Source: Ochrovirga pacifica
Lineage (GTDB): Bacteria > Bacteroidota > Bacteroidia > Flavobacteriales > Flavobacteriaceae
Assembly: GCF_000220525.1 (NCBI RefSeq)
Contig: NZ_AFPK01000013.1
Coordinates: forward strand, 43,568 to 107,567
Reading direction: 5' to 3'
Length of the DNA stretch: 64,000 nt
Position 1 is the stretch's first letter; each line of letters opens with the position of its first letter. Below the pieces are notes generated by a model. The model saw only the letters and a program-made list of their open reading frames with translations. It was not told where the DNA came from and made no database searches. Position numbers and translations under genes: made by a program. Positions 52,859 to 61,948 of this stretch are shown here, in pieces.

Positions 52859-54703
52859 TTATTCTACTGTTACTGATTTTGCTAAATTTCTTGGCTGATC
52901 TACATTACATCCTCTATAAACAGCAACATGATACGAAAATAATTGCAAGGGAACCACAGCAATAATAGGCTGTAAAATATCCGAAACCCTTGGCACTTTA
53001 AACACAAAGTCTGCGGTGTGAGTCATCTCATCATCATCTTCATTAACAACTGCTACAATAGGCCCTTTTCTTGCTTTAATTTCCTGTGCATTAGAAACTA
53101 ATTTGTCATAGAAATTATTGTTGGTTGCAATCATCAATGTAGGTAAAGACTCTTCTATTAAGGCAATGGGTCCATGTTTCATTTCTGCTGCGGGATATCC
53201 TTCTGCATGTATGTAGGAGATTTCTTTTAGCTTTAGTGCTCCTTCTAAGGCTATAGGGAAATTAATACCTCTTCCTAAAAATAAAAAACTTGAAGATTTT
53301 ACAAAGTTTTTAGCTACAGACTTTATATGCTTTTCTGTATTTAAAACTTTGTTGACTTCTAGTGGTAATGATTTTATCTCTTTAACCAAACCATCTGCGG
53401 TGTCTTTAGAAATGGTTCCTCTTTCTAAACCTAATTGAATTCCTAATAAGGTAATTACTGCAACTTGGGCTGTAAAAGCTTTGGTAGAAGCTACTCCAAC
53501 CTCTGCACCAGCATAAGTGTAGGCTGTAAAATCGCATTCTCTAGACATAGAAGAACCAAACACGTTACAAATACAAAAAGTAGTTGCTCCCATAGATTTA
53601 GAATAGCGCAAAGCAGCCAAAGTATCAGCTGTTTCTCCAGATTGAGAAATAGCCATTACTATATCTTCATCAGTAATAATTGGGTTTCTATACCTAAACT
53701 CTGAAGCATATTCTACCTCGACAGGAATTCTTGCCAACTCTTCTATTACATATTCACCCACAATTCCAGCATGCCAAGAGGTACCACAAGACACAATGAT
53801 GATACGCTTGGCTTTAATTAATTTTTCTTTTAGTTCTTCTAATTTGTCAAAACTAATTTGGGTATTCTCATTATTTAAATGACTGTACAAAGTATTCTCT
53901 ATGGTACTAGGCTGCTCAAAAATTTCTTTAAGCATGTAGTGCTCATATTTTCCTTTGTTGACTTGATTCAAATCTAAGTCAATATTTTTGACTTTGTAAC
54001 CTTTAGTAACTCCGTAAATATCTTGTACTTTTAGTTTTTTACCTCTTTCTAAAGTAACAACTTCATCATCGTTTAAATAGACTAAAGATTGGGTATGCTC
54101 TACAATAGGAATAGCATCAGAAGCCACATAAAACTCATCGTTGGTATCTGTAACCCCTATAGCCAAAGGACTACCTTTGCGTGTTACTACCATTTTATTG
54201 GGCTCTTTTTTATCTAAAACAGCCAAGGCATATGCTCCGTTTACTGATTGCAATGCTTTTTTAAGAGCATCTTCAATATTTAATTGATTTTTATCCTGTA
54301 TGTACTGAATGTAATTCACCAATACTTCGGTATCTGTCTGACTTAAAAAATGAAAGCCTTTTCTTATCAACTCATCTTTTAGAAATTTATAATTTTCTAT
54401 AATCCCATTATGGACTAAAATTATTTCACCGTTGTTAGACGTATGCGGATGTGCATTTTCTTGCGTAGGTTCTCCGTGTGTTGCCCATCTTGTATGAGCA
54501 ATTCCAGTAGTAACTTGTTTTACTTTAGCATCTATAATAGCTTCTAAATTGCTAACCTTTCCTGATTGTTTGTACACCAAAAAATCATTTTCCAACACCG
54601 CTATTCCTGCACTATCATACCCTCTGTATTCTAGTTTTTTTAGCCCATTTACTAATATAGGTGCTGCTTCTTTACCACCTATATATCCTACAATTCCACA
54701 CAT
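52859..54703 (-). CDS. glmS: Glutamine-fructose-6-phosphate aminotransferase
   Basis: 614 aa. The start is fixed by the N-terminal nucleophile Cys ('MCGIVGYIGG'). The glutaminase domain is followed by two SIS domains ('IIVSCGTSWHAGIVGEYV', 'AISQSGETADTLAALR'), with 'YPAAEMKHGPIAL' and 'QPRNLAKSVTVE' at the C-terminus. It makes glucosamine-6-phosphate for peptidoglycan and LPS. It overlaps the upstream DUF4954 gene by 16 bases. No glmS ribozyme is expected or seen. Confidence 0.97.
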   Translation of the reverse strand: MCGIVGYIGGKEAAPILVNGLKKLEYRGYDSAGIAVLENDFLVYKQSGKVSNLEAIIDAKVKQVTTGIAHTRWATHGEPTQENAHPHTSNNGEIILVHNGIIENYKFLKDELIRKGFHFLSQTDTEVLVNYIQYIQDKNQLNIEDALKKALQSVNGAYALAVLDKKEPNKMVVTRKGSPLAIGVTDTNDEFYVASDAIPIVEHTQSLVYLNDDEVVTLERGKKLKVQDIYGVTKGYKVKNIDLDLNQVNKGKYEHYMLKEIFEQPSTIENTLYSHLNNENTQISFDKLEELKEKLIKAKRIIIVSCGTSWHAGIVGEYVIEELARIPVEVEYASEFRYRNPIITDEDIVMAISQSGETADTLAALRYSKSMGATTFCICNVFGSSMSRECDFTAYTYAGAEVGVASTKAFTAQVAVITLLGIQLGLERGTISKDTADGLVKEIKSLPLEVNKVLNTEKHIKSVAKNFVKSSSFLFLGRGINFPIALEGALKLKEISYIHAEGYPAAEMKHGPIALIEESLPTLMIATNNNFYDKLVSNAQEIKARKGPIVAVVNEDDDEMTHTADFVFKVPRVSDILQPIIAVVPLQLFSYHVAVYRGCNVDQPRNLAKSVTVE

Positions 54704-56691
54704 CTTTTTATTCCTTTTATTTGTGTAATTATTTTTGTTCCAAGTTTCTCCATCAACTCAGAATCGTTTAAAATTTCTACTACGGTTGAGTTCTTTTCAA
54801 ACTCACCTCTTACATTAATAAAGTCTGCCAGTCGGTCATCTTCATCTCCGTCGGCACCAAAGCCAATATGTTTATGCAAGTCAAACTCTTTGCTTGCATC
54901 TTTGTATAGTAAGTTGTTTAACTCCACTACTGCTTCTCTCCACTGATCTACAATAAAAATAAGATCGTCTTTGGTTATGCTTTGAACATCTATCATATAA
55001 AATTCATACAACATATTTACGGTCCACCCCCATAAGTACGAGTCGTAGTTTTCATGAATTTCTTGCAAGCCTTCATGAATTTTTTCTATCGAATCAATCT
55101 CATGGTTTTGTACTTTGGTAATCACGTTTTCCAAAGCACTTTTAGGACAAATCATTCCAGCAATATCTACCCACTTTTCATTTCCTATTGTAGAAGTTGG
55201 CTTTAGTATTTCTCTTAATTTTTTCTCGGAACGAATATGAATTCCTAAAATTTTACTAATCACCACTCCTCCTAAATACTTTTGCAAAATACGTGTATAC
55301 AAACGAATTCCTTTAATCAGACTAGATTTTTTTATCACCATATCTCTAAAAGTATATTGTACAGAATCTTTGTCAGAATTTTCTAAAATTCTGTTCAAAT
55401 GCTCTAAGCCAATTGCTACCTTAGAAATTGTATACGGACTAATGGCGTTAAAATTAACAATATCCAATCTTCCTTCTTTGGATCTTTTGTCTCTTTTTGG
55501 CCATTTTTGCATATCCCTTACCACACCCACACTTTTTAGGTTGGCTCCGGGTATTAAATAACTTTTATTATCGTTTTCTATCAAATAAGAAAATGGAAAA
55601 TCAGAAGAATCTACATGCTTGTAATGACGTCCCATAATTAGCGTAAAGGCTCCTATTTTTGAAGGCCACAAAACATAGGAGTTACTTGTTGTTTTTGCTC
55701 CCCTACTCATAATTCCCTGATGGATAGGCCCCAGCTTGTACATATGGTTACTTTGGTTAGACCCACTACCCGCATTCATAAAAGAAAACAAACCAGCAAT
55801 TAATAAAGTAGATTTGTGATGGGTTACTGTATAAGGTCCAGCAAAAATAGAACATGCCTCTCCATTAAATCCTTGCGAATTGGCAAAAAACACCGAATGG
55901 TCTATTGCGTATTGTTTGTCTATTCTACATCCTTGACCAATAAAACAGTCTGACAAAAACGAAGCGTTGTCTATAAAAGAATCACTAGAAATAATAAAAT
56001 TAATAACTTTTACATCGGTACCAATATATACTCTTGCATCGTTTCTAGAGTTGATAGATCCATTTTTTAAAAGAGAAACGGAACGAATAACTGCATTGTC
56101 TCCAATGGCTACATCTTTTATAGTATCGGTATTTAGAATTTTTACGTTGTCTCCAATCGTTCCTGTATCCGATGCTATCGATTGTGTATATTCATCTACC
56201 ATTTTTAAAATGGCAGTTACCAATTCTGTTTTATGTCTATACAATGCTAAAAAATAAGCTATCTGTGCCGAGAGTTTGTTAAAAATTGGAATTTCTCTTC
56301 CTCCTCCTTCATTAATTACATCTACCTTAATACCATTACCAAAGGTAGAAACTCCATCTACAGCAATAATACCTACATTGTAGATCAATACGTTTTCACC
56401 AATATTATAATTCGCTATATAACTCCTAACGTTAGAAATATAAGGATTGTCTCCAATGCTACAGTTGTGCAAGTGCACTTTTTCTATAACATTTTTCTTT
56501 TCTATACCTCCGTAAAAAGTTCTGGAACCTTCTATGCTTCCTAGGTAATTTTTTCCAGAAAAAGTTACACGCTTAACTTTAGAGAGATCTGTGGATTTTT
56601 TTATGTACAAAAGCGACCAATCATCGGAGGAACATCCTTGTGACTGTAGCTGTTCTATGTCTTTTTGGGATACTGATATGTAATTTTTCAA
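54688..56691 (-). CDS. DUF4954 protein with left-handed beta-helix repeats
   Basis: 667 aa. The N-terminal two-thirds carry hexapeptide-type repeats like those of acyl/acetyltransferases and GlmU ('VIEKVHLHNCSIGDNPYISN', 'TIGDNVKILNTDTIKDVAIG'); the C-terminal third is helical. The family is annotated only as DUF4954. Tight overlap with glmS suggests a link to UDP-amino-sugar metabolism; this is inference. Confidence 0.88.
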   Translation of the reverse strand: MKNYISVSQKDIEQLQSQGCSSDDWSLLYIKKSTDLSKVKRVTFSGKNYLGSIEGSRTFYGGIEKKNVIEKVHLHNCSIGDNPYISNVRSYIANYNIGENVLIYNVGIIAVDGVSTFGNGIKVDVINEGGGREIPIFNKLSAQIAYFLALYRHKTELVTAILKMVDEYTQSIASDTGTIGDNVKILNTDTIKDVAIGDNAVIRSVSLLKNGSINSRNDARVYIGTDVKVINFIISSDSFIDNASFLSDCFIGQGCRIDKQYAIDHSVFFANSQGFNGEACSIFAGPYTVTHHKSTLLIAGLFSFMNAGSGSNQSNHMYKLGPIHQGIMSRGAKTTSNSYVLWPSKIGAFTLIMGRHYKHVDSSDFPFSYLIENDNKSYLIPGANLKSVGVVRDMQKWPKRDKRSKEGRLDIVNFNAISPYTISKVAIGLEHLNRILENSDKDSVQYTFRDMVIKKSSLIKGIRLYTRILQKYLGGVVISKILGIHIRSEKKLREILKPTSTIGNEKWVDIAGMICPKSALENVITKVQNHEIDSIEKIHEGLQEIHENYDSYLWGWTVNMLYEFYMIDVQSITKDDLIFIVDQWREAVVELNNLLYKDASKEFDLHKHIGFGADGDEDDRLADFINVRGEFEKNSTVVEILNDSELMEKLGTKIITQIKGIKRCVEL

Positions 56692-56794
56692 GTAAAAACC
56701 AATTTATGTTAATCAAATATAGAAAAACGACTACATAATAAAAGAACTAAATGTTAAAAAAAAACTATTTTTAGCCTCAAATAAAACATGTATT

Positions 56795-58012
56795 ATGCAG
56801 CAGTATATCGGAGTGGTAGGAATTTTACTCCTTTTATCAATTGCCTATCTTATGAGCAACAATAAGAAGGCTATTTCGTTTAGAACCGTATTGTGGGGAT
56901 TGGGTTTACAAATCATTTTTTCTTTGGTTATATTAAAAACAAAAATTGGACTTCCCTTTTTCTCCTTTTTCGATAAAACTATCAAAAAATTACTAGAATA
57001 TGCCGATAAAGGTGGAGATTTTTTATTCTCGTCTTTTGTAACTGGTGCAGTAGAAGCTCCTATTATAAATTTTGCTGTTAGAGTACTCCCAACCATTGTT
57101 TTCTTTTCTGCCTTAATGGCTTTCTTTTATCATTTAGGAGTAATGCAATGGATCGTAAAATTAATTGCCAAAGTGTTTCAAAAAACCATGAAAACCAGCG
57201 GTAGCGAAACGCTAAGTGTAGTAGGTAGTATTTTTGTTGGGCAAACCGAAGCTCCTTTGCTTGTAAAACCTTATGTAAAAAACATGACCAAATCGGAATT
57301 AATGACCGTAATGGTAGGTGGATTTGCAACTGTAGCGGGTGGAGTAATGGCCATTTATGTAAAAATGCTACACAATTTGCCCAATATAGCAGGGCATTTA
57401 ATGGCTGCCTCTATTATGAGTGCTCCTGCTGCCATTATTGTAGCAAAAATTATTTATCCCGAAACTGAAAAATCAGAAACTGCAGGAAGTTTAAAAACCA
57501 AAGTTAAAAAAACAGCCAACAATAGTATAGAGGCTATTGGTGATGGTGCAGTAGACGGTTTAAAACTAGCCGCAAATATTGCTGCAATGATTATTGCCAT
57601 TGTAGGTATGGTAGCTATGATTGATGGACTGTTAAGCTTTTTTGATTCTTCTTTAGCAGAATTACTAGGGTTTGTTTTTCAACCCCTTGCCTATTTAATG
57701 GGAATTCCGTGGAATGAAGCTCACATGTTTGGAACCCTATTGGGTGAGAAAATCGTATTAACAGAATTGATTGCTTATAAAGATTTGGCCATTCTAAAAA
57801 ACGACAACAAAATATCAGAACGCACAGCCATTATTGCCAGCTATGCTTTGTGTGGCTTTGCCAATTTTGCTTCTATCGGAATACAAATGGGAGGAATTAG
57901 TGCTATTGCTCCTAATCGTAAAAAAGACATCTCTAAATTGGTCTTAAAAGCGATGGCAGGAGGTGCTATTGCTTCTTGGCTTACCGCTTGTTTGGCAGGT
58001 TTAATTTTATAG
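56795..58012 (+). CDS. Concentrative nucleoside transporter (NupC/CNT family)
   Basis: 405 aa with about ten membrane helices. CNT features are 'FVTGAVEAPIINFAVRVLPT', 'SIFVGQTEAPLLVKPY', 'MTVMVGGFATVAGGVMAIYV' and 'CGFANFASIGIQMGGISAIA'. It imports nucleosides with H+ or Na+. It is divergent from the DUF4954-glmS unit and 76 bases upstream of the phosphoesterase gene. Confidence 0.94.
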   Translation: MQQYIGVVGILLLLSIAYLMSNNKKAISFRTVLWGLGLQIIFSLVILKTKIGLPFFSFFDKTIKKLLEYADKGGDFLFSSFVTGAVEAPIINFAVRVLPTIVFFSALMAFFYHLGVMQWIVKLIAKVFQKTMKTSGSETLSVVGSIFVGQTEAPLLVKPYVKNMTKSELMTVMVGGFATVAGGVMAIYVKMLHNLPNIAGHLMAASIMSAPAAIIVAKIIYPETEKSETAGSLKTKVKKTANNSIEAIGDGAVDGLKLAANIAAMIIAIVGMVAMIDGLLSFFDSSLAELLGFVFQPLAYLMGIPWNEAHMFGTLLGEKIVLTELIAYKDLAILKNDNKISERTAIIASYALCGFANFASIGIQMGGISAIAPNRKKDISKLVLKAMAGGAIASWLTACLAGLIL

Positions 58013-58088
58013 TGTTTTAAATTTAACTTTTAATTAAGTTGCTTTTAACACATATAGCATACGTTTGCCAGATAAAGTATTGTGTACC

Positions 58089-59006
58089 ATGTCTTCAGCA
58101 AACAAAAAACCGAAAAGAAAAGTAGATGTCGTTGTAATTTCGGATGTTCATTTAGGAACATATGGCTCTAGAGCAAAGGAGTTGTTAAACTATCTAAAAA
58201 CTATAGAGCCTAAAAAACTAATCCTAAACGGAGATATTATTGATATCTGGCAATTTAAAAAAAGATACTTTCCAAAACCTCATATGAAAGTGATTAAATA
58301 CATCACTTCTTTAGTTACCAAAGGGGTTGATGTATACTATATTACAGGAAACCACGATGAAATGCTGCGTAAATTTGTTGGTTTCGAAATTGGAAATTTT
58401 CAACTGGTAAACAAACTGGTATTAGAACTAGACGGCAAAAAAGCATGGTTTTTTCATGGAGATGTGTTTGATGTTACCATGCAACATTCCAAATGGTTGG
58501 CAAAGCTAGGTGGCGTAGGCTACGATTTGCTAATTATGATCAATACCTTTGTAAACTGGTTTAGTGAAAAAATTTTAGGAAGAGGACGTATTTCTTTTTC
58601 TAAAAAAATTAAAAACAGCGTAAAATCTGCTGTCAAACACATCAACAGTTTTGAAGATACTGCGGCCGAAATTGCCTTTCAGAACGAATACGATTACGTT
58701 ATTTGCGGACACATACATCAGCCACAACAACGCAACATTTTAAACACCAACAATCCAGAACAATCGGTAGAATATTTAAATTCTGGTGACTGGATTGAAA
58801 ATTTAACAGCGTTAGAGTACCATCAAAAAAAATGGAAAATCTACTCGTATCAAAATGATGCCATTGCACAAAAACTAGGTCCCACCGATCACGACACAGA
58901 CAATGATTTAGGAAAAGCAGACTTAAAAAACAAAGACCTTTTTAACGAGCTGATTAAGGAAATCAACGTAATAGGAGAAAAAAGCATACAAAATAAAAGC
59001 GTATGA
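58089..59006 (+). CDS. LpxH-like metallophosphoesterase (UDP-2,3-diacylglucosamine diphosphatase family)
   Basis: 305 aa from the ATG at 58089; an earlier in-frame start at 58065 adds no homologous residues. Metal-site motifs are 'ISDVHLGTYGSRA', 'LNGDIIDIW', 'ITGNHDEML', 'FFHGDVFD' and 'CGHIHQPQ'. The family removes UMP from UDP-diacylglucosamine in lipid A synthesis, or acts on related substrates. It overlaps the glycosyltransferase gene by four bases (ATGA). Confidence 0.88.
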   Translation: MSSANKKPKRKVDVVVISDVHLGTYGSRAKELLNYLKTIEPKKLILNGDIIDIWQFKKRYFPKPHMKVIKYITSLVTKGVDVYYITGNHDEMLRKFVGFEIGNFQLVNKLVLELDGKKAWFFHGDVFDVTMQHSKWLAKLGGVGYDLLIMINTFVNWFSEKILGRGRISFSKKIKNSVKSAVKHINSFEDTAAEIAFQNEYDYVICGHIHQPQQRNILNTNNPEQSVEYLNSGDWIENLTALEYHQKKWKIYSYQNDAIAQKLGPTDHDTDNDLGKADLKNKDLFNELIKEINVIGEKSIQNKSV

Positions 59007-59992
59007 AAGTTTTGTATGCCATACAAGGAACCGGAAACGGTCATTTAAGTCGTGCCAGAGACATTGTTCCCATCTTACAAAAAAAAGTAGATTTAGATTT
59101 GTTGGTTAGCGGTGTACAAGCCGATGTAAAACTTCCTTTTAAAATCACATATCAATTAAAAGGATGGAGTTTTATCTTTGGAAAAAAAGGAGGTGTGGAT
59201 TTGTTAAAAACCTATAAAAATTCAGACTTTAGAAAGTTCAGAAAAGAAATAAATCAACTACAAATAGAACAGTACGATTTGGTTATAAACGATTTTGAAC
59301 CCGTATCTGCATGGGCTGCCAAGCTACACAAAATTCCCTGTATATCTCTCAGTCATCAAGCTGCTGTAAAAGCCAAAGAAAGTCCCAAACCCAAAGAAAG
59401 AGACCGATTGGGTGAACGTATTCTTAAACACTACGCTCCTACTACAGATTATATTGGTTTTCATTTTAAAAAATACAATGCCAATATTTACACCCCTGTA
59501 ATTAGAGGCCAAATAAGAAGCCTACAACCTACCGTAAAAAGCCATTATACGGTATACTTGCCCGCATATGGTGATGACAAACTGATTGAATTCTTTAAGC
59601 AATTGCCAAACACCCAGTGGCATATTTTTTCTAAGCATACAAAAAACGCCTATACAGTAAAAAACCTACAAATAACCCCAGTAAACAACAAAGCGTTTTT
59701 AAAAAGTTTTGAAAGCTGTAGCGGAATTATTTGTGGTGCAGGTTTCGAAACTCCTGCCGAAGCTCTTTTTCTACAAAAAAAGTTGTTGGTAATACCTATG
59801 AAAAACCAGTACGAACAACAATGCAATGCTGCTGCCTTGCAACAACTACAAGTACCTGTACTTAAAAAACTAAAAAAGAAAGCACTACCAATTGTACAAC
59901 AATGGTTGGAACAAAAGCAAAAACTAACCGTAGAATACCCTAACCAAACAGAACAAATAATAGATACTCTTTTAAAAAAATACCAGAAATAA
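59003..59992 (+). CDS. Glycosyltransferase (GT28/MurG-like fold)
   Basis: 329 aa. The N-terminal 'YAIQGTGNGHLSRARDIVP' is the nucleotide-sugar transferase GxGxxR-type start, and the C-terminal 'CGAGFETPAEALFLQKKLLV' is the GT-B donor-binding motif. It lacks a signal peptide and acts on the inner face of the membrane. Translational coupling to the LpxH-like gene suggests a joint role in a glycolipid or envelope glycan; the acceptor is unknown. Confidence 0.85.
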   Translation: MKVLYAIQGTGNGHLSRARDIVPILQKKVDLDLLVSGVQADVKLPFKITYQLKGWSFIFGKKGGVDLLKTYKNSDFRKFRKEINQLQIEQYDLVINDFEPVSAWAAKLHKIPCISLSHQAAVKAKESPKPKERDRLGERILKHYAPTTDYIGFHFKKYNANIYTPVIRGQIRSLQPTVKSHYTVYLPAYGDDKLIEFFKQLPNTQWHIFSKHTKNAYTVKNLQITPVNNKAFLKSFESCSGIICGAGFETPAEALFLQKKLLVIPMKNQYEQQCNAAALQQLQVPVLKKLKKKALPIVQQWLEQKQKLTVEYPNQTEQIIDTLLKKYQK

Positions 59993-60108
59993 ATCGCTAC
60001 TAACAACCAAACCTAGCTAGTTTTTTTGCTATGCAGTCTGTACATGTTTTAGCCAGACATTTATCGTATATATCCATACGTTTTTAAAGGTTTCTTTTAT
60101 ATTTGAGG

Positions 60109-60134
60109 GTCCAACAAAAACGTTTTTATTGGAC
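60109..60134. repeat. 26-bp near-perfect palindrome before the accessory cluster
   Basis: GTCCAA and TTGGAC arms flank AAAAACGTTTTT, giving a palindrome with a single mismatched pair, followed by GACGTTGTAATGC. It lies 20 bases upstream of the first accessory gene and could be an operator or the folded end of a recombination site. Confidence 0.45.
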
Positions 60135-60153
60135 GTTGTAATGCATTTGATTA

Positions 60154-60789
60154 ATGACGCATAAATTTAAAGCTAGGCTAAAAAAAATAATTGATACTTC
60201 TTTTGACCTTCTAGAAATGAAAATTGCTAACGGTGGAATTATATCTAAGAATGAAGCTTCTTTTCAACTCGAACTTGCATACATCTTAAAAGTTGTTGGA
60301 CAATTGTATGAATTTCACCCTAGTGAAAAATTTCATTTAGAATTAGAGAATACTATTCAATTAAAATCAAAAAGCCGTAAAAGTAAAACTGACAAAGCTA
60401 GAATTGATATTTATCTCGAATTTGGAAATGAAAACGAAAAAATTAATTCGGCAATTGAATTAAAGTTTCTAAAGAAAAAAAATCATAGAGAACCAAATAA
60501 TAGATATGATATTTTCAAGGATTTGGCTAATCTCGAAGATTACAAAGAAAACGGAATTGAATTGTGCTATTTCTATATTTCCACCAACCATTCTCATTAT
60601 GTAAATCAAAATGAATACTCTGAAAACACAAGAGATTTTGATTTTAGAGATGGAAAAGAATATATAGCAGGAACAAAACTTGAATACAAAACTGAAAAAC
60701 CTTACGGTAAACCAATTTGTCTAAAGACGAACTATAAATTTAATTGGAAATCAATTGAAAACTTATATTTTATGAAATTAGAAATATAA
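60154..60789 (+). CDS. Putative PD-(D/E)XK-fold protein, unknown function
   Basis: 211 aa, no named family recognised. A PD-(D/E)XK-like core is suggested by 'ARIDIYLEF' followed by 'INSAIELKFLKKK' (D...ExK), flanked by an N-terminal helical region and a later 'LCYFYISTNHSHY' strand. That would fit a nuclease or a solitary restriction-like protein. It is the first of several small, unrelated genes with short A/T-rich spacers, which suggests recent acquisition. Confidence 0.65.
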   Translation: MTHKFKARLKKIIDTSFDLLEMKIANGGIISKNEASFQLELAYILKVVGQLYEFHPSEKFHLELENTIQLKSKSRKSKTDKARIDIYLEFGNENEKINSAIELKFLKKKNHREPNNRYDIFKDLANLEDYKENGIELCYFYISTNHSHYVNQNEYSENTRDFDFRDGKEYIAGTKLEYKTEKPYGKPICLKTNYKFNWKSIENLYFMKLEI

Positions 60790-60795
60790 AAAACA

Positions 60796-60814
60796 TATTA
60801 CAACAAAACCAAAC
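60796..60814 (+). repeat. Post-stop repeat motif (copy 1) of the accessory cluster
   Basis: TATTACAACAAAACCAAAC begins seven bases after the stop of the PD-(D/E)XK-like gene. A near match, TAGTACAACACCAGCCAAAC, follows the next gene at 61221-61240. Confidence 0.45.
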
Positions 60815-60829
60815 ACATAAATCTAAGCC

Positions 60830-61216
60830 GTGACAATACAAGAACTTAACAATAATACTAAATTCTATAAAATTGGAATTTATAGATTGATTGACAACAA
60901 TCTTAAATGCGAATATTTCGTAAAAAAGACAGAAAGAAAATCTATTGTTTATGTTATGACTATTAACGACGAAATAAAATATATAGGTAAATCAATCCAA
61001 GGATATAGTAGACCATTATCATATGACAAAAATAAAGTAATGGTCAAGGTAAGAAATGGAATAAAGTTAGCATGTAAAAATAACCAAAGTGTAGATGTAT
61101 ATGCAAGAAGTGAAAATTTATCTATGGAATTTGAAAAGCTTAATATTATAGAAGCATATGAACAAGCTTTAATTCAACTTGTTAGACCTGAATGGAATAG
61201 TCATATTCAAAAATAA
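60830..61216 (+). CDS. GIY-YIG nuclease-like protein
   Basis: 128 aa from a GTG (60830); no ATG is available before the domain. The GIY-YIG pattern is 'IVYVMTINDEIKYIGKS', with basic residues after it and the terminal 'IIEAYEQALIQLVRPEWN', where the Glu is the metal ligand of this fold. These domains cut DNA in repair, homing or restriction. It stands in the accessory cluster, flanked by the repeated post-stop motif. Confidence 0.75.
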   Translation: MTIQELNNNTKFYKIGIYRLIDNNLKCEYFVKKTERKSIVYVMTINDEIKYIGKSIQGYSRPLSYDKNKVMVKVRNGIKLACKNNQSVDVYARSENLSMEFEKLNIIEAYEQALIQLVRPEWNSHIQK

Positions 61217-61220
61217 AACG

Positions 61221-61247
61221 TAGTACAACACCAGCCAAACCGTTGTA
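61221..61247 (+). repeat. Post-stop repeat motif (copy 2) with short inverted repeat
   Basis: TAGTACAACACCAGCCAAAC parallels copy 1 and is followed by GTTGTA, so TACAAC (61224-61229) and GTTGTA (61242-61247) can pair. ACAAC/GTTGT pairs of this kind recur at gene boundaries in mobile cassettes, but the match to a true attC is unproven. Confidence 0.45.
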
Positions 61248-61286
61248 TTTAATGCCTAGAAAACGGCTAGAATTAAAGTTTAAAAA

Positions 61287-61805
61287 ATGGATAAAAATTT
61301 TCCGACAATAAAAACAAATCGACTTCTGTTACGTGAAATAACTGATTTTGATCTTGAAAATATTTTCAACGGACTTTCAAACCCAAAAGTTATTCAACAT
61401 TACGGAATTAGTTTTAACAATTTGGATGCTACAAAAGAACAAATGATTTGGTTTGCAGATAAAAAACAAATGTGGTGGGCTATTTGCTCTCTTGATAACC
61501 AAACTTTTTACGGAGCAGGTGGATTAAATGACATAAACAATCAAGAACATAAAGCTGAAATTGGACTTTGGTTACTACCAGAGTTTTGGGGCAAAGGAAT
61601 TATGAAAGAAGTTTTACCTTTGATTTCTGATTTTGGATTAAAAAAACTCAAACTAAATAGAATCGAAGGGTTTGTTGAGACTGATAATGTAAATTGCAAA
61701 AATGCGATGTCTAAACTTGATTTCAAAAATGAAGGAACAATACAAAACTATGAAATAAAAAACGGAAAACTAATAAGTGTTGATGTATATGTCAAAACAA
61801 ATTAG
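61287..61805 (+). CDS. GNAT acetyltransferase (RimJ/RimL-like)
   Basis: 172 aa. RimJ/RimL pattern: 'TNRLLLREITDFDLENIF' at the start, 'AEIGLWLLPEFWGKGIMKE' with the acetyl-CoA loop, 'LNRIEGFVETDNVNCKNAM' and 'LDFKNEGTIQNYE'. It acetylates an amino group of a protein or small molecule; the substrate is unknown. It belongs to the accessory cluster. Confidence 0.88.
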   Translation: MDKNFPTIKTNRLLLREITDFDLENIFNGLSNPKVIQHYGISFNNLDATKEQMIWFADKKQMWWAICSLDNQTFYGAGGLNDINNQEHKAEIGLWLLPEFWGKGIMKEVLPLISDFGLKKLKLNRIEGFVETDNVNCKNAMSKLDFKNEGTIQNYEIKNGKLISVDVYVKTN

Positions 61806-61948
61806 TTTGCGGAAATCCATACACACAAAAATGCACAAACACCATTGCTATTCAATTAATTAAATCAAAAAAAAACATTAATACGCAACGAGCCATACAT
61901 AAACTCATCAGCAAACATCACAACAACAACAACCAATACAATTAACAA

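Noticed and set aside
52787..52860. glmS ribozyme or riboswitch near glmS
   Set aside because: This gap is downstream of glmS and contains only a terminator; the upstream side overlaps a coding gene, leaving no leader for a ribozyme.
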